Source: an uncultured Prevotellaceae bacterium (GTDB taxonomy: Bacteria; Bacteroidota; Bacteroidia; Bacteroidales; Bacteroidaceae). Taken from it: DNA of 64,000 nucleotides. The position numbers and the translations under genes are program-made. Positions within the stretch are counted from its first letter, which is position 1, and each line of letters begins with the position of its first letter. The notes under the pieces were generated by a model. That model was not told the origin of the DNA and did not search any database. It was given only the letters and a program-made list of their open reading frames with translations. Shown one piece after another: positions 26,481 to 35,303 of the stretch. Location: assembly GCA_946407895.1 (NCBI GenBank), contig CAMJQA010000008.1, positions 1 through 64,000 of the forward strand. Direction: 5' to 3'.

Positions 26481-29400
26481 TTACTTTACAAATACTTTCT
26501 TGCCATCCATGATGAAGATGCCGTGCTGGGCCTTCTGTACGCGCTGTCCCATGATATTGTAGATGCCGACGGGAACGGTCTGACCCTTGTCGGTGGCAAT
26601 CTCATCGATAGCGGTAGCCGTAGCCCTGCGGTAGAGCTCGGTAGCGGCTGCGCCGGGCATGGCAACGTCATAGAGGCGGATGTATGCAATCTTACCCTGG
26701 AAGGAGGCCTCGGGCTCTGTGCCTGAAACCGTACCGTTCATGTCGGCACCGATGTAGCACTTGGTATCGTCAACCACCTGAGGAGCGCGCAGCTCGCCAG
26801 AAGCACTGACGAAACCGGTGAGGTCGCCGTCAACGTACATGGACAGTGTGCCACTCGTCTGGTTCCAGACGCCTACAAGGTGTGCCCACTTGTCCTTCAC
26901 GATGTTCTCAGCACCGCGGCCATTGGCCCAAGAGCCGTTGATGGAGGCCTGGAAGAGCCACTTCTGTGAGCTTACGCCCAGCATGAGGCCGCCACTCTGA
27001 GCCATACCGAAGATGCCGCACCAGTTTGTGGGCACGTTGTCGCCCTCCCAGGTGGGGCATACGTATGCCTCAATGGAGAAGCCGTCAGAGAGCTTGTCCC
27101 AGAGGTCGCCGGTCATGTCGAAGTAGTATGCATCGAGCTGCTTGGTGCTCCATGTATGCGCGGTCTCGTCGAAGACGTTCATGTTGATGTCGGAATCCAG
27201 GAGGACGGAGGTGTCGCCGAAGCTGCTGATCTCGTTAGCCATAGCAGACTTGTCGGTAGCCGTGCCGTCGGCGTTGAACACAACATCCAGCAGGTCGGGC
27301 TCGGGAATGTCGCTGGCAACCTTCGAGGCAATCCACTCCTCCAGTTCCTGCTTCTTGGCCAGAGCCTCTTCCTGAGTGAACTTGCCGGCTTCCCATTCAG
27401 CCCACGTCTGGTCGTAGATGGCGTTTATTTCGTCGGAGAGTGTGGGGTCGTATTCGCTCAGCTCGAACAGGTCCTCCAGGCAGTCGCCCAGTTCCAGGTA
27501 GGCATTCTTGCAGTCATATACCTGCTGGAAGAGGTCGGAGAACTTCTGAATCATGGCGTAGTAATCCTCAGGACTCCTCTGGATCTTCTCGAAAGATTGG
27601 GTGCGAAGTGCCTCCAGCTCGTCTTTCAGAGCCTGGCTGAAGCTTGGATGCTGAGGATAGTCGGAGTTGATGCTCGGTTCGTACACGTTCACCAGTACGT
27701 TGGCTCTGGCAGCCATATTAGCCAGTACGCTCTGCATAGCACCGGTGGCCTCGTCCTTTGAGCCGCGGTAGATGAGCTTCACGTTGCCGAAGCCCAGCCA
27801 GTCGCGGGCATTGCTGCGGGTGGACAGTTTCTTGATGCCTACGGTCAGCGTGCCGTCGGTGACCTCCACAAGCACGTTGTTCTTGTAGCGCCCGGCCTGG
27901 AAGGCGAGGGCGCATCCCAGGGTGCCGTGCATGATGTAGCCAATGCGGGTACCCGATTCGGTCTCCTGCTCAACCACATAGTCGGCTACGCTGCCGGTGA
28001 TGTTGCAGTTCACGCCGTCCTGGGCATCCTCCTCGAAGATGATGTCCTCGATGTCGGCCTGGAAGTAGTTCTGAATGCCGTTGGCATAGAGGAATGCGGC
28101 GTAGTTGGTGCCCGTGTATTCCTCGTTGGGACGGTATGCACCGTTCACCTGCAGCTCATACACACCGTTCTGCAGGCCTGTGAGCGTCTGGTGCATGTCC
28201 ATCGTCTTTGCCCAGCTCTCGGCACCTACCATTTGCTCGGTTACCGTGATGCCGTTCCCCGGTTCGCCTTCCCATCCGTTGAAGCTGTCGCGGAAGTCGG
28301 GATTGACGAGCAGCCTGGTTATCTCGGTACCAGCTGTGGGGCTGCTGATGATGGCTTCCTGCAGCATGGCGTCAATCTTGGCCGTCTCGGCGATGATTTC
28401 TTCCTCGGTGAGGGTGCCGTTCTCCAGGATGTACTGTGCTGCGCCGTTGGCAAAGTTCTCGCCGGGCTCCTCGTCGCCGTTCAGGTAGTCGGTGAGCAGG
28501 TCGGTCTTCTCGCCGGTCATCTGGCTGTGCTCCTCCAGGTAGGCTATGGTTTCGTCCACCTTGTTCTTATATGCGGTGTATGCATCGCGGCATGAGAGCA
28601 GTGCCTGGCGCTGGGGCATCAGTGGCTTGTAGGCAGCCAGCAGGTCGGTGATGTTGTTGTATTGCGTCAGTGCATCTACGGCCTCCTTGTAGCTCTCCAG
28701 CATCTCCTTGTTGGTGAGCATGTCCTCGCAGGCACTCAGCTCGTTGGTGATAGCCTTGGTGTAGTTGACCACGCCGTCGTTGATGTAGGTTTCGAATATC
28801 TTATACACGGCTCCGCGGCTCATGTTGTTCACGGGAATCAGGTCTTCCTCGAGGTTCTGCGACCATTGCATCTGCTCCTGTCCCTCGTTCAGGGCTACGC
28901 ATACCTCGCCGCTGGCCAGCTGCTCGTCGGTAACCTGCTTGCTGCCGTCGTTCAGGTAGCCGAAGGCATTCTTGTAGTAGGTATTGCGCACGGTCAGGCT
29001 GCCGTTGCTCCATCCGATGGTGAAGGTGCCGCGGCCGGTGCCCATCTCTACGTCGGCAATCTGAAGGCAGTTCTCAACGAGTGTGGCGTTGGGAGCCCAT
29101 CCCACGATGCCGCTGGTGCTCTGGGGCGTCTCGCCTGCCAGGCGTCCGTCGAAGATACAGTTGCGGATGGTGTTTCCGGCACCCGTGGCACGACCGGCGA
29201 TACCGGCGTGGCAGTAGTCCTGGCCGCCCGTGGCGTTGAAGATTTCAACGGAGCTGATGCAGTTCTCGATGGTACAGCCGTACATGATGGCTGCTATACC
29301 GCAGGCGTAGGAGTTGTTGGTGTGGATGCGTCCGGCCGTGTGCAGGTTGCGCACCGTACCGCTCAGGTGGCGGAAGGGGGCTGTGCGCGACTCGGCATCC

Positions 29401-31619
29401 TCCACGTTGAAGGTGAGGGTGTGTCCCTGTCCGTCGAAGGTGCCGGCAAAGGGGTTGGCGTCGGTACCTATCATGTGCAGCTTCTCGTCCTCCAGGATGA
29501 CGTCGGCCGTCAGTCGGCCGTTAATCTGTGTCTCACCGGCAGCCACCTGTGCGCAGAACCACTTCCACTGGGTGGCGTTGAATATTTCGTAGTAGCCGTC
29601 AACCAGCTGCGGAACGGCCGTCTCGTCGAAGAATCCGCACTTTGTGCAGACTCCGTTGTTGTTGAAGTTGTGCTCCTCGCGGGTGGCGGGATTGGTGTTC
29701 TCGTTGCTGAAGGTTGGCATGTTGTTGGGGTCCAGGGCTCCGCTGCACAGGATGTTGCCGTTCTGCGGATATACCTCCTTGTGGTTGCTCCAGGGCAGGG
29801 GATAGCTGTCTTCGCCCAGCGTCTGAGTCCACTTGGTGTTGTTCTGGTTCTCGTTGAGCTGGTAGCACATGTAGCCGCTTGCCAGCTTGTCTTCCTCGAG
29901 CTGGGTGGCACCCTCGTTCATGGCGCCGAAGGGCTGCTTGTAGTAGCAGTTGTTAACCACCAGTGCGCCGTTGCCCCAACCGATGGTGAAGCAGCCGCGG
30001 CCCGAGCCGCCTATTTCAATGTCGGCTATCTGCAGGCAGTTGTCAACTATCGTACCGTTGGGTACCCATCCCACGATACCCGATGTGCTGACGGGGTCTT
30101 CGCCTGTAATCTTACCGTCGAAGACGCAGTTGCGGATGGTGTTTCCGGCACCCGTGGCACGACCGGCGATACCGGCGTGGCAGTAGTCCTGACCGCCGCG
30201 GGCGTTATTGATTTCGATGGAGCTGATACAGTTCTCGATGGTACAGCCGTACATGATGGCTGCTATACCGCAGGCATAGGCATACTCGGTGCTGATGCGT
30301 CCGGCCGTGCGCAGGTTGCGGACCGTACCGTTCAGGTGGCGGAACAGGGCTGTGCGGGCCGCAGTGGCCACTACGTTCATCGTTACGGTGTGGAACTGTC
30401 CGTCGAACGTGCCTGTGTATTTGTTGGTCTCGGTGCCGATCATGGGCAGCACGTTGTCCTCCAGCGTGATGTCGGCTGTCAGCCTGGCGTCCATGCCGGT
30501 GTTGCCATTGTTCACCATCTCGGCAAACCATGCCAGTTCTGCGGCGTTGCTCAGGTTATAGATGCCGTCCTGGGGCTCTATGAAATCTTCCTTGAAGAAA
30601 CCGCATACCGAGCAGATATAGCTGTCGCCGAACTGGTGTTCGGGTATGGTAATCGTCTGGGGCTCGTTGGTGTAGGTGATGTCGCCTAATGGCTGGCCGT
30701 CGCAGCGGTAGCCCTCGCTGGCTATGGCATATACCTTCTTGCTGTCGGTGTTGAGCATGGGGTATTCGTCCACGCCCAGCGTCTGGCTCCAGGGGCCTTC
30801 GACGTTGAACTGGTTCAGGGCAGAGGTTACCTCGCCGCTCTTCAGCTGTTCGGCAGTCACTTTGATACCCTTTGTCTCGTCCTGCAGTTCGATGAATCCC
30901 TCGCTGTAGTAGCAGTTGGTCACCTTCACATTGCCCGGGTTGCGGCTGAAGGTAGCGCATCCGTCGTTCTGTACGTTCATCTGGCCCATAGCCAGGCAGT
31001 TCCTGATTTCTGTGTTGGCAGCGCCTGCCCATCCGATGATGCCGCCGCACTGGTTGGTCATCTCGCCGTTGATGCTTCCGGCGAACAGGCAGTTGATGGT
31101 CTTGGTGCCTTCGCCCGTCACGTATGCCACGATACCGCCGTGCGTGCCGTCGCCGTTCACCTGGCTGTGTATGTTGACGTAGCTTGCGCAGTTCTCTACG
31201 GTGGCTCCGTTATGCAGCACGCCCACTACGCCGCCTGCAAACTTGTCGCTGGTGGTGATGTCGCCGCGCACGGTCAGGTTCTTGATGACGGTCTCGCTGC
31301 CTGTGACGTACGAGAACAGGCCGATGACCTGTCCCTCGGTGGTGATGTTCACCGTCACGGTGTGGCCTCGTCCGTCGAAGACGCCTACGTAGTAATAGTT
31401 TGTGCCCAGGGGCTTGTAGTCCACTCCGGTGAGGTCGATGTCGGCAGTGAGGAAGGCCGATGCAGCCTCTCCGCCATTGCAGATGTTCGAGAACTCAACC
31501 ATGTCTTCGGGCGACCCGATCTTGTAGGCATCGCCCTCTTTCTCCAGAGCCATCAGGCTCAATGGTGCCCACAGCAACGCCATCGCTGCCAGGCTGGTCA
31601 TGAGGTAGGATTTCTTCAT
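26481..31619 (-). CDS. Giant modular surface protein: three beta-helix modules, LamG and sorting-type tail
   Basis: A 1712-residue protein with signal peptide (ends SLMA). Three homologous modules (about 25-345, 345-680 and 680-960) each contain GLUG-like turns such as GTFDGQFHTVTMNV and GIAAIMYGCTIENCISS and predict a right-handed beta-helix; the first two end in a CxxCGFF knuckle. Then come helical parts, a carbohydrate-binding-like beta domain (about 1110-1280), a LamG domain (about 1440-1670, FSIEAYVCPTWEG) and the tail YNIMGQRV / GIFIMDGKKVFVK. Modules two and three are almost identical over long runs (DNA 29158-29223 against 30127-30192), a sign of recent duplication or gene conversion. 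A role in adhesion or glycan binding is likely; no catalytic motif is seen. Confidence 0.85.
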   Translation of the reverse strand: MKKSYLMTSLAAMALLWAPLSLMALEKEGDAYKIGSPEDMVEFSNICNGGEAASAFLTADIDLTGVDYKPLGTNYYYVGVFDGRGHTVTVNITTEGQVIGLFSYVTGSETVIKNLTVRGDITTSDKFAGGVVGVLHNGATVENCASYVNIHSQVNGDGTHGGIVAYVTGEGTKTINCLFAGSINGEMTNQCGGIIGWAGAANTEIRNCLAMGQMNVQNDGCATFSRNPGNVKVTNCYYSEGFIELQDETKGIKVTAEQLKSGEVTSALNQFNVEGPWSQTLGVDEYPMLNTDSKKVYAIASEGYRCDGQPLGDITYTNEPQTITIPEHQFGDSYICSVCGFFKEDFIEPQDGIYNLSNAAELAWFAEMVNNGNTGMDARLTADITLEDNVLPMIGTETNKYTGTFDGQFHTVTMNVVATAARTALFRHLNGTVRNLRTAGRISTEYAYACGIAAIMYGCTIENCISSIEINNARGGQDYCHAGIAGRATGAGNTIRNCVFDGKITGEDPVSTSGIVGWVPNGTIVDNCLQIADIEIGGSGRGCFTIGWGNGALVVNNCYYKQPFGAMNEGATQLEEDKLASGYMCYQLNENQNNTKWTQTLGEDSYPLPWSNHKEVYPQNGNILCSGALDPNNMPTFSNENTNPATREEHNFNNNGVCTKCGFFDETAVPQLVDGYYEIFNATQWKWFCAQVAAGETQINGRLTADVILEDEKLHMIGTDANPFAGTFDGQGHTLTFNVEDAESRTAPFRHLSGTVRNLHTAGRIHTNNSYACGIAAIMYGCTIENCISSVEIFNATGGQDYCHAGIAGRATGAGNTIRNCIFDGRLAGETPQSTSGIVGWAPNATLVENCLQIADVEMGTGRGTFTIGWSNGSLTVRNTYYKNAFGYLNDGSKQVTDEQLASGEVCVALNEGQEQMQWSQNLEEDLIPVNNMSRGAVYKIFETYINDGVVNYTKAITNELSACEDMLTNKEMLESYKEAVDALTQYNNITDLLAAYKPLMPQRQALLSCRDAYTAYKNKVDETIAYLEEHSQMTGEKTDLLTDYLNGDEEPGENFANGAAQYILENGTLTEEEIIAETAKIDAMLQEAIISSPTAGTEITRLLVNPDFRDSFNGWEGEPGNGITVTEQMVGAESWAKTMDMHQTLTGLQNGVYELQVNGAYRPNEEYTGTNYAAFLYANGIQNYFQADIEDIIFEEDAQDGVNCNITGSVADYVVEQETESGTRIGYIMHGTLGCALAFQAGRYKNNVLVEVTDGTLTVGIKKLSTRSNARDWLGFGNVKLIYRGSKDEATGAMQSVLANMAARANVLVNVYEPSINSDYPQHPSFSQALKDELEALRTQSFEKIQRSPEDYYAMIQKFSDLFQQVYDCKNAYLELGDCLEDLFELSEYDPTLSDEINAIYDQTWAEWEAGKFTQEEALAKKQELEEWIASKVASDIPEPDLLDVVFNADGTATDKSAMANEISSFGDTSVLLDSDINMNVFDETAHTWSTKQLDAYYFDMTGDLWDKLSDGFSIEAYVCPTWEGDNVPTNWCGIFGMAQSGGLMLGVSSQKWLFQASINGSWANGRGAENIVKDKWAHLVGVWNQTSGTLSMYVDGDLTGFVSASGELRAPQVVDDTKCYIGADMNGTVSGTEPEASFQGKIAYIRLYDVAMPGAAATELYRRATATAIDEIATDKGQTVPVGIYNIMGQRVQKAQHGIFIMDGKKVFVK

Positions 31620-31869
31620 AGCGTATAATTTATTAAAGGTTAAATCGTCTTGCTTGTCAGTCTCTCTCTTCGGGGCATGTCCTGTTGTGTTTTTGTGGCC
31701 CTTCGGTATGCTTTAATACTGCAAAGTTATAAATAAATGATAAAACCAAAGGTATATGCCTTTGTATTTTAACATATTTTAACCACAATGGAATGCATTT
31801 GTTCTATAAGAGATTGCCGAAGCGGTGCGTCCTTTTCGGTAAACCCAAAGAAAAATCCCTACAAATTCT

Positions 31870-31996
31870 CTATAAAACCTCTATAAGAACGCTATCCCTA
31901 TAGGCATAGAGACTTTATAGAGAAATTATAGAGAAACTATAGAGATATCATAGGGAACTGATAGAGAATCGATAGGGATAGCATAAAAGTGCTATC
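31870..31996. repeat. 11-bp phased ATAGAG array with inverted left arm
   Basis: ATAG (once ATAA) recurs at exactly 11-bp steps at 31906, 31917, 31928, 31939, 31950, 31961, 31972 and 31983. To the left CTAT, its complement, recurs at 31870, 31881 and 31892, with the palindrome CCTATAGG (31897-31904) between. GCTATCCCTAT (31891-31901) is the exact complement of 31972-31982. The 567-nt AT-rich gap between two divergent genes (31620-32186) holds this array and two promoters for the plus-strand gene; a possible minus-strand -7 box (TAACTTTG) is near 31710-31720. Confidence 0.85.
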
Positions 31997-32039
31997 AGGA
32001 ATCTGTAGATAGTCAGACCGACCTTGGTCTTCAGTTTAA

Positions 32040-32071
32040 TTTGGAAAATCGTTCGCTTAATCATACCTTTG
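32040..32071 (+). promoter_or_regulatory. Upstream promoter of the glycoside hydrolase gene
   Basis: TTTG 32040-32043, 20 nt, TACCTTTG 32064-32071. It is nearly the same sequence as the next promoter 75 bp downstream. Confidence 0.65.
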
Positions 32072-32114
32072 AGCTTCGCTCGAAAGTACTTCCGCTCGGA
32101 AAAACTCAAATTTA

Positions 32115-32146
32115 TTTGGTTTTTCTCTCGCTTATTCGTACCTTTG
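32115..32146 (+). promoter_or_regulatory. Downstream promoter of the glycoside hydrolase gene
   Basis: TTTG 32115-32118, 20 nt, TACCTTTG 32139-32146, about 40 nt before the ATG. The preceding CGCTCGGAAA...CAAAT is shared with 61898-61967. Confidence 0.7.
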
Positions 32147-32186
32147 TCCCCCAGAAAAGCCTTTATTGAGCATAAAAGAACACGTT

Positions 32187-35100
32187 ATGAAGAAGAGAAT
32201 CATCCTGCTCGCCCTGCTCGGGGCCGCACTGACAGCCCCGGCCCACGAAGCCGACAGCCTGTATGAAGCCTATGCGCCCGACGGCGTGCCCTTCCTGGTG
32301 GCGCCCCGGCCCTGGATGCCCGACAGCCTGGGCAACCACCGTGCAATCGTCAGCGTAGGCGCCCCGGCCAGCTCCGGGGCCATACGCGTGCGGCTCCGCT
32401 GGCGGCGGCCCGACCTGCGCGCCCCGCAAACCAGCTTCGTCATCGTGGGCGAGCGGAGCGGCAGGCGCTCCGCCCACTTCTGGGCCGAGGCGCGCACGGC
32501 CGAGGAGGGCATCCTGTGGTTCGAGCCCATCGCGGGCGAAACCGTCTACCAAGTCTACTACATGCCCTACAGGCTGAGGCCCGACAGCTGGGAGTGCCGC
32601 TTCGACCGCGACTACAACGACTACCTGGCCTACCCCGAGGCCGAGGCCCGGGCCTGGCGCACCGCCCTGGGGGACGTAGAGCCCGCCGAGGCCAGGCCCC
32701 TCAGGTACGAGGCGCTGAGCCGCTTCGAGGCCTTCACCCAAATGGGCAACACGGCTACCCAGCACGAGGCCGACAGCCTCAGGGAGTGCTACAGGGAGAA
32801 CCCGGTAGTGTTCTGCGAGGACCGCTGCTTCCCCATCCGCCTGCGCCACCAGCTGCCCGTGCGCTGGCTCCGTCGCCGCCCCGCCGACGCGTTCAGCGGC
32901 ACGGCCCTCAGGAACGAGTACTACGTGTGGCAGATAGGCCTGTGGGCCGCCCACGGAGGGCTGGAGGGCGTGAACGTCAGCTTCGGCGACCTGCGGCAGC
33001 GCGGCGGCACGGCCGTCATACCCGCCAGCGAGCAGACCTGCTTCAACTGCACCGGAACGGGGTGGGACGGACAGCCGCTCACCTTCCGGGTAGACGTCCG
33101 GCAGGGCGACGTGCAGCCCCTCTGGTGCGGCATACAGGTGCCGCCCGACGCACCGCCCGGACTCTATGAGGGCACCGCCCTGGTTACCGCCCGGGGCATG
33201 CAGCCCCGCCCCGTCGGCATCGCCCTCACCGTAGGCGACTCGCTGCTCGCCGACAAGGGCGACGCAGACCTGTGGCGACTGGCCCGCCTGCGCTGGCTCA
33301 ACTCCACAATCGGCTCCGAGAAGACGCTCATCCGCCCCTTCAAGCCCATGAAGCGCAGCGGACGCCTCATCAAGGCCACCGAGAAGGCGCTGAAGCTCTC
33401 CCCCGGCGGCCTGCCCGCCTCCGTCAGGGTTAACGGCCGCGAAGTGCTGCAGCAGCCCATAGCCGTGGAGGTGGAGACCGCCGGCGGCACCGTCCGCCTG
33501 GACGGCGGCAACCTCCAGTTCCACGATGAGTCGCCCAGCGAGCTCAGCTGGACCTCGGCACAGCTCAGCGGGGGCATCGCCCTCCACACCGAGGCCCGAA
33601 TGGAGTACGACGGACAGGTGCTCATGACCCTGCGCCTCTCTGCCGACCGCGAAGTGCAGGTGCGCGACATACGCTACACCACCGCTTACACGCCCTACGC
33701 CTCCCGCTATATGATGGGCATAGGCCAGCCGGGGGGCTACCGGCCCCGGCAGTGCAGCTGGGACTGGAGCGGGCAGTGGGACAGCTACTGGATGGGTAAC
33801 ACCCTGGCCGGCCTGCACACCGAGTTCAGGGGCCCCGACGCCTACCACGGACCCTTGCTGCGCGACTATAAGGAGCAGGCGCCCGCCGCCTGGTATAACA
33901 ACGGCCGCAGCCGGGTGGAAATGCACACCGAGGACACGGCCGGGGGCGCCCGGGCCGTCGTCACAGCCAAGCTGGGGCCGCAGAAGCTCTCGCCCGAGCC
34001 CCTGGAGCTGCAGCTGGTGCTGCATATCACACCCGCAAAGCCCCTCGACACGCGCCACCAGTTTGAGCAGCGCTACTATCACTCCGACCCCATGAAGTTT
34101 GAGCAGGCCGCACGCGACGGCGCCAATATCGGCAACATCCACCACGCCAGCGCACTGAATCCAGTAATCAACTACCCCTTCATCGTGCGCGAACCACTCA
34201 AACAGCACATTCGCAACATGCACCGGCAAGGCCTGAAGGTGAAGCTCTACTACACCATACGCGAGCTGACTAACTATGTAGCGGAAATACACGCCCTGCA
34301 CAGCCTGAACCACGAAATCATGGCAGCCGGACCGGGCGGCGGAGCACCCTGGCTGTGCGAGCACCTGGTGGAGGACTACTGGCCCGCCTGGTATGCCGAG
34401 TACGGGTTGGGCATGACGGACGCCGCCTGGGTCACCAGCCCCCAGTCGCGCTGGATCAACTACTACCTGGAGGGCCTGCGCTGGATGCTGCAGAACTACG
34501 AAATAGACGGCGTCTACATGGACGACATCTCGTTCGACGGATCGGTGATGAAGCGCATGCGATGCGTCATGGAAACCTACCGCCCGGGAGCCCTTATCGA
34601 CCTGCACTCCAATACGGCCTACTCCAACGGGCCCATGAACCAGTACTGCGACTACATGCCCTTCGTCGACCGCCTCTGGTTCGGCGAGTCGTTCAAATAC
34701 GACGAAATGTCGCCCGACCAGTGGCTCGTCAGCTTCTCCGGAATCCCCTTCGGGCCCATGGCCGAGATGCTCCAGGACGGCGGGAACCGCTTTTTGGGCG
34801 CCGTCTTCGGTGCAACGAGGCGCGCTACGCTGTGGTGGGGCGACGGCTCATCGCCCGTGCCCGTGTGGAAACTGTGGAACGAGTTCGGCATCGAGGACGC
34901 TAAGATGATAGGCTGGTGGGACGAGCTCAGCGCCGTCGCCGCCAGCGACGAGGAGGTGAAAGCCACCGCCTTCGTGCGCAAGGGCAGGGCCCTGGTGGCA
35001 GTAGGCAACTTCTCAGCCGAGGAAAAGACCGTCACGCTCACCTTCAACTGGAAGCGCCTGGGCCTCAGGGCCAATAAAATCCGCGCCCGCATGCCCGCAG

Positions 35101-35189
35101 TGGAGAATTTCCAGCCCGAAAAAGCCTACGATCCCTCAGCACCACTCACCATCCCCTCCAAAAAAGGCTTCCTGATATGGATTGAGTAG
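32187..35189 (+). CDS. Large secreted glycoside hydrolase (DUF6067-like)
   Basis: A 1000-residue secreted protein, signal peptide MKKRIILLALLGAALTAPA. A frame opens at a TTG at 32166, but the ATG at 32187 gives the normal signal. Residues about 20-620 are beta-rich (jelly-roll type). The catalytic part, about 640-920, is a TIM barrel with VKLYYTIRELTNY, the strand-end motif GVYMDDISFD, and a LIDLHSN strand; it ends in a small beta domain (ALVAVGNFSAEEKTV). This order fits the uncharacterised glycoside hydrolase family named DUF6067 in Bacteroidetes. The Asp pair after GVYM is the likely active-site candidate. It lies alone, with two promoters in front and a strong terminator behind. Codon use is very GC-rich, even for this genome. 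Confidence 0.78.
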   Translation: MKKRIILLALLGAALTAPAHEADSLYEAYAPDGVPFLVAPRPWMPDSLGNHRAIVSVGAPASSGAIRVRLRWRRPDLRAPQTSFVIVGERSGRRSAHFWAEARTAEEGILWFEPIAGETVYQVYYMPYRLRPDSWECRFDRDYNDYLAYPEAEARAWRTALGDVEPAEARPLRYEALSRFEAFTQMGNTATQHEADSLRECYRENPVVFCEDRCFPIRLRHQLPVRWLRRRPADAFSGTALRNEYYVWQIGLWAAHGGLEGVNVSFGDLRQRGGTAVIPASEQTCFNCTGTGWDGQPLTFRVDVRQGDVQPLWCGIQVPPDAPPGLYEGTALVTARGMQPRPVGIALTVGDSLLADKGDADLWRLARLRWLNSTIGSEKTLIRPFKPMKRSGRLIKATEKALKLSPGGLPASVRVNGREVLQQPIAVEVETAGGTVRLDGGNLQFHDESPSELSWTSAQLSGGIALHTEARMEYDGQVLMTLRLSADREVQVRDIRYTTAYTPYASRYMMGIGQPGGYRPRQCSWDWSGQWDSYWMGNTLAGLHTEFRGPDAYHGPLLRDYKEQAPAAWYNNGRSRVEMHTEDTAGGARAVVTAKLGPQKLSPEPLELQLVLHITPAKPLDTRHQFEQRYYHSDPMKFEQAARDGANIGNIHHASALNPVINYPFIVREPLKQHIRNMHRQGLKVKLYYTIRELTNYVAEIHALHSLNHEIMAAGPGGGAPWLCEHLVEDYWPAWYAEYGLGMTDAAWVTSPQSRWINYYLEGLRWMLQNYEIDGVYMDDISFDGSVMKRMRCVMETYRPGALIDLHSNTAYSNGPMNQYCDYMPFVDRLWFGESFKYDEMSPDQWLVSFSGIPFGPMAEMLQDGGNRFLGAVFGATRRATLWWGDGSSPVPVWKLWNEFGIEDAKMIGWWDELSAVAASDEEVKATAFVRKGRALVAVGNFSAEEKTVTLTFNWKRLGLRANKIRARMPAVENFQPEKAYDPSAPLTIPSKKGFLIWIE

Positions 35190-35254
35190 GGTGGGGGGGC
35201 AAGCGCAGCTGTTTTTCCCCGGCCCCAAACGTCCCTGGAGGGCAAAAAAAAATG

Positions 35255-35290
35255 AAGGGTTCCTAAAGCCGAAGCTTTCCAGGAACCCTT
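35255..35290. terminator. Bidirectional terminator between glycoside hydrolase and ABC genes
   Basis: AAGGGTTCCT pairs perfectly with AGGAACCCTT, and AAAGC with GCTTT inside. TTTT follows on the plus strand, and nine A before it supply a T-run on the minus strand. The two genes converge here. Confidence 0.9.
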
Positions 35291-35303
35291 TTACATAAGT
35301 CTT

